The notes: a model not told the origin generated them from the sequence alone. A stretch of 64,000 bases of DNA from Nymphaea colorata (GCF_008831285.2 NC_045149.1:2903500-2967499), one strand, 5' to 3'. Positions 12,019-26,125 are shown, numbered from the stretch's first letter. A program made the numbers and translations.

Positions 12019-14880
12019 GTGAGTTTTTGCTGCCTTTTTCTAGTCATAAAATACTTTCAAGGGATTAAACTAGGAAGGTAAAATGTTCTTGTGGCCTGCA
12101 TAAGCTCACATGCCTAACAACAGTGGAAACAATGCATCTGTCATGCCAATGTTGAAGATTGCTGCTCTTTTCCTGAATCCTTTCCTACAGGCCTCATGAT
12201 ATGATAGTTCATCACTGATGCTGTTTCTGTTGTGTTCTGCTGCTAAGCAAGCTGCAGGCCAATTTCTCTCTGATTAATTTGTTATTTCATAAGTATTTTG
12301 TTCCACATACAGGATCACTCTAAGTGCTTCTGAATTTGGCTATTTTTGAATAATTTTGGGAGACAGTTCACACTAAATTCATACTTTGATTTCGTTTTTC
12401 TTTTCTGATGGTTACATTTCATGACGATTTTTTGGCAAGTACTGGAGTTCCTTGATTATTATAAACCTAAGCATTTTGTACTTCGGTATTCTTTTGCCTT
12501 TGAGAAACTTTTTGTTAATTTTTTTTTTACAATGGACTTCAATTAGCTTGTGAAATTGAAGATTATAATCATGTAACCAGGGCACAAGACTGATCAGACT
12601 TTGCTGGATAGTCGTACATTTAGAGTCTAACAGAGTGCAATCTCGTAGTTGTCATTATCATGCACTTGATGATTTTACAAAACCCACCACATAGGATTGG
12701 TTTATCCTGGGCTTCCTTTGGGGAAAGATAAGAACTTAACCTAAACCATTTGTAAAACTTTCAATCAGTTGAGGACTCAAACATTTATGGAAAATCATCA
12801 CTATTAAACCAACCTTTCGTATAGAAGTTTCTAGGAGAGTTGGTGAAGTTCATTTTTCTACCCAACCAACCTATGCTATTTTGCATTCACCCTCTTCTTT
12901 AGAGTAGAATTCCTTCCTCTTGGTGATATACCATTTGATGTTAAGAATTTTTGTAAAAGTGATAATTTTGAGTGTTGCTTAAAAACATTTTAAAAGTGTC
13001 TTCTCACACAATGATGTGGCTTTTCTTTATTCTTAGTACCTCCTTGAGCAGAAAGATAAAATTTCAAATTTTTGTTGCCAAACAATGGAAGAGGAAAACT
13101 GAAAAGATCTTGAATATGAGCAGTAAGGAAAGGTCCTGTGAAGTTGAGAAAGTCGAGACTAGGAAATGCTATTGACTCTTGTAATAAAATCCTTTGTAAG
13201 ATCTTGGCAGGTAGCAAATTGAGAGTTGAGAGATTGGCTCGGGGCTTGTGTAGTCCTTCCTCTGGGTCAGTAATCAAGAGTACCGGGTAGGCATATAGGT
13301 GATTTTTGTCTATACCGCGAAGATAACGACTTATGAACCTTTGGCTCATCGAAAACCCACAAGGTGAAGTGGGTTAGATATGTGACAAAGCTACACATAA
13401 CCACCAAAGCGGTGGAGCTTCCTAGTAGCCTTTGGGGTGGTGAGGTATTCCCTCAAAGGTGAAGGTCGACCTAAAAAAAAAAATCAAGGAAAAAAAAATT
13501 TAAAGGCAAAAGCTGAATGCAAAAGAAAGAAAGAAAAAAAAGAGGAAAAAAAAAGCGAAAGGTGTCTACCAAGAGATGAAAGACATAAAGGCTGAACTCG
13601 CAGGAATTGAATGTGAAAATCTTTGGTAGATGTGTAGTCCTAGGGTCAATATCTTCTCTTATTTTTGATTACCTAAGATGCCGAGGATGATTCCTTTATG
13701 TTCATATTTTGGAAATTGAAAGGCATCCCTTCTAGAGATTTGACGACATTGACGCGAAATGAATCCTAATGCTTGTACGGTAGGCGCTATGTGTAAATGA
13801 AGGCCATATTATTTGCACAACACGAGCACTCATGGTTATTAGTTAAATTGATCATTTTTGAACTATTTCAAACTAAAAACTTGACATCTCTTCTAGTCAT
13901 AGGAGGAACTAACCAATCTCCTTTGGTCTTGAAATATGTTTGTCATTTCATTCCCAATTCCCTTTGGCCTTGAAAGATGTTGGCTATTCCATTACCAAAC
14001 CATTAGTCCATTCATGGAATAGATGAAAGTCCTCGAACCTAGTCAACTCATGTTGAGTTTGACGAATTTCATTTTCTTTGTCTCAAGAGATGCATATCAT
14101 TTGGGACAAGTGATTAAGCCTAGCCCATTATTCCATCTTAACCGAGTGTCTTCAACATAACCCAGACTTAGGGTTGAGTTTGTCATGGAACACCTCTTAT
14201 CTCTTTTCAAAAGGACCAATCAATTTTATGTCCTCAGGTCCTTCATGGTTTTAGATGAGGATAATGCTCAGTTTCTCTTGTATCACGTTAGTGTCAGGTT
14301 AGTTAAATAGATCCTTTTGTTAGCTATTGCACATGTCCAGCGGTTAAGGTCATTGGTTTGATTTGTATTCAGTAGGATCCGATTTTGATTTAGTTTGATT
14401 ATTTAGTTTTGTTGAGTTGGGCAATTGTTTTCTGCTTTAATGGTTTCCTGCATAGTGTCATGTTTAGTTTTCACTTTCATTGTGACATGGGTTGTTTAGG
14501 TGCTTTATTGTCTTAGGTTCTTAGTTTTCCTTTTTCAATGCTTTCACTTGTGTTGCAGACCGACTATCCCTCGGCGCAACGCTGGCCAAATAGGCTTGAA
14601 AAAATCAGCCCGTGACAACTTGATTCTTTTGATAAATATAATCTGGTCAAATTCATGGGTGTGTGTCACATTCTGATAGTCTTTGAATTGCATATCATAC
14701 ATTGTTATGATACAATCATGTGTTTGCTAACATGGAAGCCTACATTCTAAAAATATGTGAATCTATTTTGTTCACGTCCAACATGCTTATGATACAATCA
14801 TGTGTTAACCTACATTTTAAAAATATGCCAATGTTTGTCTCTAGAGTGGTAGAAAAGTTTTGTTTTCTCAATTATTTCAA
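12019..14880. other. Gene-free stretch, partly repeat-like
   Basis: No exon of the callose synthase continues here and I recognise no protein family on either strand. From about 13,200 to 14,600 the composition changes to purine-rich tracts (13,470-13,560) and sequence with two possible hairpins (13,401-13,415 and 13,429-13,460), which looks like the untranslated part of an unclassified repeat. No clean terminal repeats were found by eye. Confidence 0.4.
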
Positions 14881-14882
14881 CA

Positions 14883-15170
14883 GGGAGAAGAAACTGAACT
14901 ACTGGTTGGTATGAACAATGGAGGTAATTGTGCTTGAATTATTCTTTGCCTACTGTCATACTCTTTTGACTTTTGTTTTACTCCTCTTTCAATTTCCTGT
15001 TTCTTTCTTCTTTTCATAATGATTATTGTTATTTTGCACAGCTTATAGGTGAGGCAACTTTGGAGGTTCATGCCATAAGTGCCATTGTCCATCTCTCCTT
15101 TGATCATAAATTATTAGTGCAGAATCTAGCACTTCAGGCAAAAAAAAAGTGCTCTACAATGATATAATTG
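14883..15170 (+). other. Possible unassigned exon(s) just upstream of the TIC110 piece
   Basis: After a pyrimidine tract and CAG at about 15,042, a frame reads LIGEATLEVHAISAIVHLSF and then DHKLLVQNLALQ up to about 15,138. It looks like helical protein and is followed by an A-rich run. I could not align it to TIC110, although it lies 100 bases upstream of an exon of that gene. It may be a diverged TIC110 exon or a piece of another gene. Confidence 0.3.
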
Positions 15171-15237
15171 AAGTTGTTGAATCTGGTGGTTTTCTTAGTG
15201 TGCAATTTCTGGTCACTACTATTTATTCTTGTTTTAG

Positions 15238-15660
15238 GTGGTAAACATGATGGATGGAAAAGTGGATGACCTGAAGCTTCTTTATCGATCATATTTAATG
15301 CAAACTTTCTATAATGGGCATATTGAAGAAAAAAAAACGTGAGTTTACATTATGCAGTTTCTGGATTCATAGATGTCCAAAACATTTGTAGGTTATGCGA
15401 ATAGATGGAGGTCCTTAGTTGCAGCTTCCTTGCTTGTGCTTTTACCTTTTTCTTTGTTCTTTTTCTATATGCAGCTTACTGCTTTGGACAAATTGAAGGA
15501 TATATTTTGTTTAAACAAATCTAAAGCCAAAAAGATCATGCTTGAAGTTTTCTCTGTATTCTACCTTAGAAGGCTTTCAAAAGCATTTTCTCAAGGAGAA
15601 TTGGAGAGCACAACTAGCAAAGAAACTTTCCTTTGTAGTGAACTGCGTTTTGATCCATTT
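15238..15660 (+). pseudogene. TIC110-like (chloroplast inner-envelope import protein) gene fragment
   Basis: Two exons match the middle of TIC110, the inner-envelope protein that helps receive preproteins and recruit stromal chaperones. Exon 15238-15338 reads KVDDLKLLYRSYL and ends at GTGAG. Exon 15475-about 15660, after TATGCAG, reads LTALDKLKDIF, LNKSKAKKIMLEVFS, YLRRLSKAF and SQGELESTTSKETFL, ending SELRFDP. This corresponds to the DDLKLLYRAYV...LEENKL...LEAQDSKAKYLQ part of the plant protein. Of a protein near 1,000 residues only about 95 are present, with no N-terminal transit peptide or membrane segments, so it is a fragment. Introns are kept, so it did not arise by reverse transcription. 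Confidence 0.8.
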
Positions 15661-16699
15661 CTTTCATCCGAAGATTCCTCCATGTATTTTTGTAAGGGCA
15701 TATTTTGTAATTTTAGAATTGCAGGTCAGCCCAACCCCCATGTTTATATGGGGGGATTCAGATAAGATGTTGTACATGCATAACATGCATGCAGTGAGAC
15801 GTAAGTATTCTCTTTCCATATTCAAAATGTATCATGGCTTAGAACCCCACCGATAATCCATTCTTGCTTTTTCATAATGTTTTTATCTCAATATTGGTCA
15901 TTAAAATTGTCCTCAAAGCTTACAAATTTTCTGAATGAAATCTTTTATGGTCTGCAGCAATTATTTTGATGACATGTTATTTCAATCATGAGCTCACTAA
16001 CACAGTCCTCTGTCATATATGTTCAACAGTTTCTATTTTTCATTGTTTAGAGAAAACAAGCAGGGGACTTGCATTGTGCCAGTATCACTAGTTCTTCCCA
16101 CACCAAATCTGATCTCTTTTTATAAATTTATGTGTGACTGGTTGAGCTTTCACATTAGTGAACTGGTTCTGGCAAGTTCTTTTTTCTTGTACAAGATTAC
16201 TTAACACTGCCTCTGCCTCACATGAGCATGATCTCTGTCCTCACATGATTTTGCTGTGATAAGATACATCTCTTAAGATCACATGGACTTCTTGGAATGA
16301 ATTTTAGCTTTTATCCCATGCATCTGATGTGAGTGCTTTGATCGGCACATCTTCATTTGTGTTGAAATCTGGTACTTTTGATCTCCGATATGTATGTTCT
16401 TGTTCAGATGGGAGAAACTTGGTAATAATCCTCTATTTGGATATGACTCAGCCCTGACACAAGACCATGATTAGTTCATCATGGGGAGCACCAAAAGCTT
16501 TTACAAAAGGATTCAGTCTCCAGCATGTAGAAGATGGTTGTTATGAAGATATCTACATGTATACAGCTGGCCCGATGGTGAACTGAAACAGACTGGACCT
16601 TGGTAACTCAGATCTCCTACCTTTGGAGGTCAGTGTCAAATATCGTCGGCGTGAAAAGTGTACCCTATGTTTGATATGATCATCTATTGTAGTGGCTAT

Positions 16700-16720
16700 T
16701 GTTAGAATGTATGTATTCAT

Positions 16721-16751
<31 letters not shown>

Positions 16752-17192
16752 CATTACATATATTAGTGTGCTAATATATGTCTTACATATATAGATATGT
16801 GTATATTTTAGGGAACCTAGGTCATTCTTGTAATTTTTCATTTTCTTTTATGTATTTTTCTATTTCTGTTACACCTTTTCTTTTATTTAAGAGGGGAACT
16901 AGCTGTTGGGCCTCTCTCCAACTGCTAGAATTCTAGCCATTGGAAATGGCCCAACAGCCATTTCCCCTCCTCCTCTCTTCTTCCCTTGTATTATAAATAA
17001 GGGACTGTTGTCCCCTTTTAGGTTATGGCTTGTTAAGCCACATCTTGTAGTATTTGTCTTGTTTGGCTGAAGATCAATATATATTTTCTTTATCCTCTTG
17101 TTAGAGGACTCTTGTGTATTGCCTTGTTGAGTTAGTGAGAGATTCAAGAGTGATATTCTTGAAGTATTTGCCTAATTTGGGCCTGATTTACA
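16700..17192 (+). repeat. 5' LTR of the Copia element
   Basis: The LTR runs from TGTTAGAATG to GATTTACA (493 bases). It contains an (AT)n tract at about 16719-16745 and a likely TATA box, TATAAATA, at 16992-16999. It carries 12 bases that the 3' copy lacks (about 16863-16874). Confidence 0.93.
16992..16999 (+). promoter_or_regulatory. Likely TATA box of the Copia 5' LTR
   Basis: TATAAATA lies in the middle of the LTR, where the U3 promoter is expected. The same motif is present in the 3' LTR at about 21830-21837. Confidence 0.55.
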
Positions 17193-17204
17193 TGGTATCA
17201 GAGC
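17193..17204 (+). other. Primer-binding site, initiator Met-tRNA type
   Basis: TGGTATCAGAGC follows the 5' LTR directly and is the usual plant Copia primer site, complementary to the 3' end of initiator methionine tRNA. Confidence 0.92.
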
Positions 17205-17520
17205 CTCGTCTTTGGCTCTTTGTCTTGCTGCCATTCAAGATTGAAGGATCAGTTTTTACTCTTACGTTGGAGCTGTGAAGTACTCCAAGTGTTCGAGATA
17301 TTGCTTGCTGCAGTTTTACACAAAAAGAAGAGTGTTTATGCTGGCTTCTTTTTGGTGATTTCTTGACGGAATTTAGCTCCCTTGGTGGTGAACTTGTAGC
17401 TGTTGGAAGGGTGGCTGGTCTCTATTATTGCTGAGTTTTTATCCTTGCCGTGGATTTCTTTTCACGTGACTACCATCTTCTTCATAACTTGTAAGTGGAT
17501 CTACCTTGTTGATTGTGTTC

Positions 17521-18476
17521 ATGGATGACAAAGTCTTTTCTCTTCCATTTCCCAAACTCTCATCAACAAATTACATACAATGGGCTAGAACTGTGGAACA
17601 CTATTCGTAGTAAAAGCCTTTGGGGACTAGTTGATGGGACAAAACTTGAACCACAACTAGTCCTTACGAAAGTTGTTGATGGAAGGGATATGGAATTGGA
17701 TGGAACCGAAAAAGAGAAAGTAATGGCTGAATACAACAAGAAATGGGAAGAATGGAGTGTTGGTCATCACAAAATTATTACTTGGATCTTGACGTGTGTT
17801 GACAATGCTACTAGTGGGCAAATCTCTAAATTAAATGCTGCCCTAGAAGCTTGGGAATATCTAAAGAAAACTCATACCATGAGAGACATGTTCAACTCAA
17901 AATTCACAATCTTCAACAAGGAGATAGATCCATTAAAGACTATGTGACCGAAATGGATCAATTGTATGATGAATTGAGTATTTTTGAACCACATTGGACA
18001 CAAGATCTTATTCTTAGAGAAAAGCAAATACAACGTTACAAGTTTTACAAGTTTATCATAGGTCTTAGACCTGAATTTGATGGTGTTAAAACCGCTTTAT
18101 TTCATCGTTCTAAAACACTATCTATGAATGAGGCTATTGCGGAGCTTCAAATGGAAGAAAATCGTCTTTGTCTTGATAAAGATAAAGTCAACAGTGTGTT
18201 TGCCAGACCTTATAGACCTCCTCACTTCAATCGTACAAATGAAGGAGCAAGAAGGAAAGTTATTTGCTATCATTGCCAAGAAGAAGGACATACTAAGCCA
18301 AGATGTCCAAAACTTAGAACTTTTGACAAAAGAAGCAATGTTGCGGCTCCAATTCAAGAAGAAAGAAAAGAAGCAAGCTCCGTCCAACTTGATCAACTCA
18401 TAAGTGCTCTTCAACCTTTTCTAAAAGGAGGAGGCTCACCTTCAACTTTGGGAGCTACCGTGGCATTTACTTCGTA
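17521..18476 (+). pseudogene. Copia gag, frameshifted
   Basis: The natural start is the ATG at 17521 (MDDKVFSLPFPKLSSTNYIQ). The frame shifts once near 17,605-17,615 and again near 17,890-17,920, where LKIHNLQQGDRSIKDYVTEM takes over. A CX2CX4HX4C zinc knuckle, CYHCQEEGHTKPRC, lies at 18265-18306, the RNA-binding end of Gag. Gag forms the particle that packages the element's RNA. With two shifts it cannot be made as one protein. Confidence 0.88.
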
Positions 18477-18480
18477 AAGT

Positions 18481-19420
18481 AAGTATTCTTGGATTATTGA
18501 TTCAATCATTCAGGTGCATCTTTTCATATGACTCCTTGCGGATCCCTTCTCACCGAATGCACTAAAAATGATTCTTATTCCTTTGTGAAAACGGCGGATG
18601 GTACTTCTCTTGAAATTGATTTTATTGGAAATCTTGACCTAGATTTTGGATCCAAAACTTTAAAAGTACCTCAAGTAAGACACATTTCTAAATTAAGCTT
18701 AAATTTATTGTCCGTTTCTCAAATAGCAGACCTTGGTTTTGATATAATCTTCTCACAATCCAAATGTTTGATATAGGACCGAGTATCCAAGAAGACGATT
18801 GGGGAAGGTTTTAGAACAAAAGATCTCTACTACATAGACTTTTTGGACCTTTCAAGACCATCTTGCAATATATCCTCCAAAGAATGTGACATTCAAACTT
18901 GGCATCAAAGACTTGGACATTCCAATATAGAAAAAATGTCTCATCTTCCCTTCATGGAGAATTTTTGTCAAAAGAACTTCTATTGTAATGATTGTATTAA
19001 GGCTAAAATGAAAGCCTTACCTTTTGATAATAAAAACTTTATTGCCCAAAAATCTTTTGATTTAGTGCATTCGGATGTGTGGGGACCCGCTCCTATTATG
19101 TCGAAAGGAGGATTATTGTACTATGTGATCTTTATTGATGATTATTCTAGACGTACTTGAGTTTACTTTCTCAAACACAAATCGGAGGTATTCACAAACT
19201 TTAAAAATTTTTACAACATGATCTATACCCAATTTGGCTCAAATATCAAAGTCTTTAGAAGTAATTCGGGAGGAGAATTTATGTCAAATGAATTTCAACA
19301 ATTTCTAAAAGAAAAATGCATTGTTCATCAAAGATCTTGTCCTAACACTCCACAACAAAATGGAGTGGCCGAGCGTAAACATAAGCACATTATTGAAACT
19401 ACTAGAGCCGTTCTTTTATC
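18481..19420 (+). pseudogene. Copia protease and integrase, inactivated
   Basis: The protease site, normally DSGAS, is broken by an extra 8 bases at about 18504-18511 (WIIDS, shift, then SGASFHMT in the next frame). The integrase keeps the HHCC finger (WHQRLGHSNIEKM with the later CX2C) and the first catalytic Asp (LVHSDVWGPAP). The second catalytic position reads RSNSGGEF instead of RSD-x-GGE, so Asp is now Asn. The Glu region, QQNGVAERKHKHII, is present. A TGA at 19158-19160 replaces a usual Trp after DDYSRRT. Integrase would join the cDNA to host DNA; this copy cannot. Confidence 0.88.
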
Positions 19421-20049
19421 TAAAAATGTTCCCAAAAACTTTTGGGCTGAGGCTGTTTTGACTTCAACCTATTTAATTAATAGAATGCCTACCAAACTTT
19501 TGAAACATATTTCTCTTTTTGAAAAACTTCACCATGTTAAACCTAATTACAATAGACTTAAAGTCTTTGGTTGCAAATGTTTTGTGTTAAGTGACAAAGA
19601 CGATAAGCTTTCTTCCAAAGCCATTTCTTGTGTTTTTATTGGGTATTCCGAAACTCAAAAGGGTTATAGATGTTATGATATTGAAAGAGATAAAGTTTAT
19701 GTTTCTAGAAATGTGATCTTTTTAGAAAATGAAGATGGTTTCAAAGATAAACCCAAGAAACTAGAAGATTATACTTTTCTTTGGACTAATGATATTGATG
19801 ATGATGAACCCGATGAAGTTGTAGAAGTGCCAATTGAAGAAGTCAACAATGATAACTCTACTCATTTGATTCCTCCAAATGATATCTTAGTTTATAGAAG
19901 AAGAGATCCCCAAAATCAAGAAACTAATCAATCTCTTCCTAGGAGATCCCAAAGGCACATTGGACTTCCTCAAAGATTTATCTCTTATGAGTCTTTTTCC
20001 CTAAAATTTCGAGCTTGTCTTATGGCACATCATTCTTTTTATGAGCCAT

Positions 20050-21570
20050 CTTCTTACCTTGAAGCTAAGGACGATCCCAATTGGATTGAAGCCATGATGA
20101 ATCTTGAACTTAAAGCTCTTGAAAGCAATGAGACTTGGGATATTGTGCCTCTATCAATGGAAAAAAAGACTATTGGTTGTAGATGGATCTATAAAATCAA
20201 AACTAGAAGTGATGAAACTTTAGAAAGATATAAGGCCAGACTTGTTGCCAAGGGATATGCTCAAGAATATGGGATTGATTGTGAAGAAACCTTTGCTCCT
20301 ATTGCTCGCATGACTTCTGTTAGAACTCTTATTGCCATTGCTTCTGTTAAACATTGAACTATTTTTCAAATGAATGTTAAAAATGCTTTCTTAAATGGTC
20401 ACCTGCAGGAAGAAGTTTTCATGAGTGCTCCCATTGGTTCTGATCTACCTCAAAGCAAAGTTTTACGTCTTAAGAAAGCCCTTTATGGTTTAAAACAACC
20501 TCCCAAGGCTTGGTTTGACAAGTTTAGTAGTGTCATGTTTAATCAAGGTTTTCAATCTTGCCACTCTGACACTGCCATGTTTGTAAAAACCACTTCCGTA
20601 GGTGTAATTGTTTTATTATTGTATGTTGATGATATTGTTATTACTGGGAGTGATGATGAAGGGATTGTAGAGGTAAAACATTTTCTTAACAAATGCTTTC
20701 AGATGACTGATTTGGGAAGACCTAACTTATTTTCTTGGAATTGAAGTTGCTTATAGCAAACAGGGTTATCTTCTTTCTCAAATGAAGTTTGCTAGTGAAT
20801 TAGTTGACATAACAGGTATCTCAGATGACAAAGTGGTGGATACTCCAAAAGCACTAGAAGTAAAAATGAAAATTGATGATGGAGAGATATTGGAGAATCC
20901 CACTCCTTTTCGGCAAATAGTTGGCACCCTCTCTTATCTCTCCATCACCAGACCTGACATTGCTCATGCCGTGCATGTGATAAGCCAATTTCAACAAAGA
21001 CCCACCTCAGTGCACATGGGAGCGGCAATGCGGATTGTCCGTTATGTGAAAAACACTATCGACAAAGGACTATTTTTGTCTTCCTCTTCTATATTAGAAT
21101 TAGTTGCTTTTACAGATGCTGATTGAGGTGGAGATCCCAACAATAGGCACTCCACCACTGGTTTTTGTGTGTTTTTAGGTGATTCCTTAATCTCCTGGCG
21201 ATGCAAGAAACAAAATAAGGTATCACTATCATCAACAGAAGCTGAGTATCGTGCGATGGCAACTACAACAATGGAGATAGTGTGGCTCAAAAGCTTATTG
21301 AAGGACATGAGAATTCATATCATGAATCCTGTCAAGCTCTGTTGCGACAACAAAAGTGCAATCTATATTGCTAGCAATCACACATTTCATGAAAGAACTA
21401 AGCATATAGAGATGGACTGTTATTATGTTCGTGAAGAGTTCCTTCAGAAAAACATAGATCTCTCATATGTTCCATCTGAATATCAACTAGGAGATTTCTT
21501 TACCAAGGCTCTTGCAGGTTTCAATTTCTCCTTGGCAAACTTTCGGTTATCACACCGTAAGTTTGAGGGG
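20050..21570 (+). pseudogene. Copia reverse transcriptase and RNase H, inactivated
   Basis: The start DDPNWIEAM and KTRSDETLERYKARLVAKGY mark the Copia reverse transcriptase. Motif A reads QMNVKNAFLNG where QMD is usual, so the first catalytic Asp is Asn. The YVDD box (LLYVDDIVITGSD) is intact. Stops or shifts: TGA at 20355-20357 (usual Trp), a 1-base insertion near 20,723 (LGR then LTYFLGIEV in the next frame), and TGA at 21124-21126 (DADWGG to DAD-stop-GG). RNase H then reads SLSSTEAEYRAMA and LCCDNKSAIYIASN. The frame ends just before the polypurine tract. Confidence 0.9.
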
Positions 21571-21573
21571 GGA
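21565..21573 (+). other. Polypurine tract of the Copia element
   Basis: GAGGGGGGA lies directly before the 3' LTR and is the usual plus-strand primer. Confidence 0.85.
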
Positions 21574-22033
21574 TGTTAGAATATATATATATGCATGTAG
21601 ATTACATATATTAGTGTGCTAATATATGTCTTACATATATAGATATGTGTATAGTTTAGGGTACCTAGGTCATTCTTGTAATTTTTCATTTTCTTTTATG
21701 TATTTTTCTAACCTTTTCTTTTATTTAAGAGGGGAACTAGCTGTTGGGCCTCTCTCCAACTGCTAGAATTCTAGCCGTTGGAAATGGCCCAACAGCCATT
21801 TCCCCTCCTCCTCTCTTCTTCCCTTGTATTATAAATAAGGGACTGTTGTCCCCTTTTAGGTTATGGCTTGTTAAGCCACATTTTGTAGTATTTGCCTTGT
21901 TTGGTTGAAGATCAATATATATTTTCTTTATCCTCTTGTTAGAGGACCCTTGTGTATTGCCTTGTTGAGTTAGTGGGAGATTCAAGAGTGATATTCTTGA
22001 AGTATTTGCCTAATTTGTTGGGCCTGATTTACA
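21574..22033 (+). repeat. 3' LTR of the Copia element
   Basis: The 460-base LTR runs from TGTTAGAATA to GATTTACA and is followed by the target duplication GCTAT at 22034-22038. Its (AT)n tract is shorter than in the 5' copy. Confidence 0.93.
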
Positions 22034-22774
22034 GCTATTACTTATGACTAGTTTGATACTGTCCTGCAGATTCTATACAAGTTACGTTGGGTCTGCATTA
22101 AGCAACAACATGATTATGTTTTTCCAGACTCCAAGTGGATCGTGGAGCCATGAGGTACCATTTGCTGATGTGACACCTTTCGGAATTGGATTATGCCCGA
22201 CATGCCTGGACTTGTGACTGATTTCCTTATCTCACTGGATGATCGCTTCCTTTACTTCTCAAACTGGCTGCATGGTGATGTCAGGCGATACAACATTGAG
22301 GACCCTTCAAAGCCTGTTTTGACTGGACAACTATGGGTTGGTGGACTCATTCAGAAGGGAAGCCAGATAGTTGCAGTATCTAAAGATGGGGTGGAGTCTT
22401 AGTTTGATGTTTTAGAAGTAAAAACGTGTGTTTAAGTCATTGTTGTTCTTACCTTTTCTTGCTTTCCTCAGGAAGATAGACTTAGAGGTGGGCCACAAAT
22501 GATCCGGTTGAGCTTGGACGTTAAGAGGTTGTAGGTGACTAACTCGCTCTTTAGCACGAAATTCTATCCAAAGATCTTGGAGGAGGGCTCAATTGACATG
22601 GACACAGAGAAGGGTGGATTGAAGCTGAATCCAAACTTCTTTGTAGATTTTGGGCTTGAACATGATGGTCCTATTTAGGGTTGACTTCGTGGTCGTTTGA
22701 GAAGAAATGAGATAATAAATGAGATGAGAATGGAAATAAGATGCATATTCAAACAAATTGCTTGTTTGTTTCTT

Positions 22775-22890
22775 CTAGGTTGTAGCTGGCTACAAAACAA
22801 AGTTGAGTGGAAATTTGGGAATGGAGAACAAGTCAGATTTTGGAAGGATCGTTGGTTGGGGCAAGTTCTTATCAACAAGTCAAAACAATT
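22775..22890 (+). pseudogene. LINE reverse transcriptase C-terminal remnant (zf-RVT-like)
   Basis: A short frame reads WLQNKVEWKFGNGEQVRFWK followed by DRWLG, the pattern seen in the C-terminal zf-RVT region of plant LINE ORF2 proteins. Nothing else of a LINE is visible around it. It lies between the selenium-binding protein and BEACH remnants. Confidence 0.6.
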
Positions 22891-23027
22891 ATGTATGTAG
22901 CTGCTATTCCTTACACTTATCACTAGGTTTTCTTTCTGTTTAGTGTTTATAAGGCCCTTGCATCACTCTATAATGAGCATCAAGTGATGAAAAACTAATT
23001 CACTTGAGAACGTTTTTGCTTCTTAAG

Positions 23028-25511
<2,484 letters not shown>

Positions 25512-26125
25512 TGATCTCTTGTTTTCTCCGTCATTATGAGTTCAAGCATGAACACAAATATGATGGTCCTATTTCTACCGTACAGGCAAGTACGGCTAAG
25601 TTATAATCATGATTTGGCCATTCTTGCATTTGCTTGCTTTTTGAAGTTGTATGATGGGAATCCAAAATTGCTGCATATGTATGTACTTGTGTGTGTGCGC
25701 GTTAGACATTGTGTATGTGTACTAATCTTTTTATTTCCCTTTCCAGCTTGGACAGTTGCATGGCCTGCCGTGGCAATTAACTAGATCTTCCTTTCTATCT
25801 TTATTGATACTGTTTATTCTTTCTTCTGATGCTTAAATGGCAGTGTATGAATTGTTTATGTTTCTGGTGTTTCAGGCTCTTGCACTCTGTGGGTTGCTAG
25901 CTTGTCATATAATTGGTTTACTTTGGGTACTGCACGGTAAGCTCTTGCTGGTCCAGAAATAACAGCACACAGAATTTGAAATTTTTGTACCTTTGTTATT
26001 TGCCAGGAGATTAGAGGCTAACTCTCTGTGCATGTTAAGAAATGATAAATGTGCTTACGAGCCATTCCTTTTGGAAGAATCATGTTTTTCGTCCATTTTA
26101 TTTGTCATGTAAGTATACCATGCAG

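Larger units (their letters stand above)
16700..22033 (+). mobile_element. Copia LTR retrotransposon, near-complete but inactive
   Basis: The 5,334-bp element has both LTRs (16700-17192 and 21574-22033), starts TGTTAGAAT and ends TTTACA, and is bracketed by the 5-bp target duplication GCTAT at 16695-16699 and 22034-22038. A primer site and a polypurine tract lie next to the LTRs. The gene order gag, protease, integrase, reverse transcriptase, RNase H is the Copia order. The LTRs differ by about ten substitutions by eye, plus an (AT)n length change, a 12-base gap and a 3-base gap. The coding part is broken by frameshifts and three in-frame TGA codons at usual Trp sites, so it cannot move by its own proteins. 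Confidence 0.95.
16408..22678 (+). pseudogene. Selenium-binding protein (SBP56/methanethiol oxidase family) pseudogene, split by a Copia element
   Basis: Exon 16408-16628 encodes WEKLGNNPLFGYD, then in shifted frames HKTMISSSWGAPKAFTKGF and WPDGELKQT. Exon 22070-about 22392 encodes FYTSYVGSALSNNM, then after a frameshift MPDMPGLVTDFLISLDDRFL and WVGGLIQKGSQIVAV. Exon 22472-22678 encodes RLRGGPQMIRLSLD and [14 protein letters not shown]. The family is cytosolic, about 490 residues, with a beta-propeller. Defects: a TGA at a usual Arg (QPRH to QP-stop-H), at least two frameshifts, a TAG at a usual Tyr in exon 3, and missing first exons and C-terminus. A retrotransposon (16700-22033) lies in the first intron; without it that intron would be about 102 bases. 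Confidence 0.88.

Noticed and set aside
16899-17147. 82-codon minus-strand frame, repeated at 21737-21985
   Set aside because: It is the reverse of the Copia LTR, and its apparent conservation is only LTR identity.
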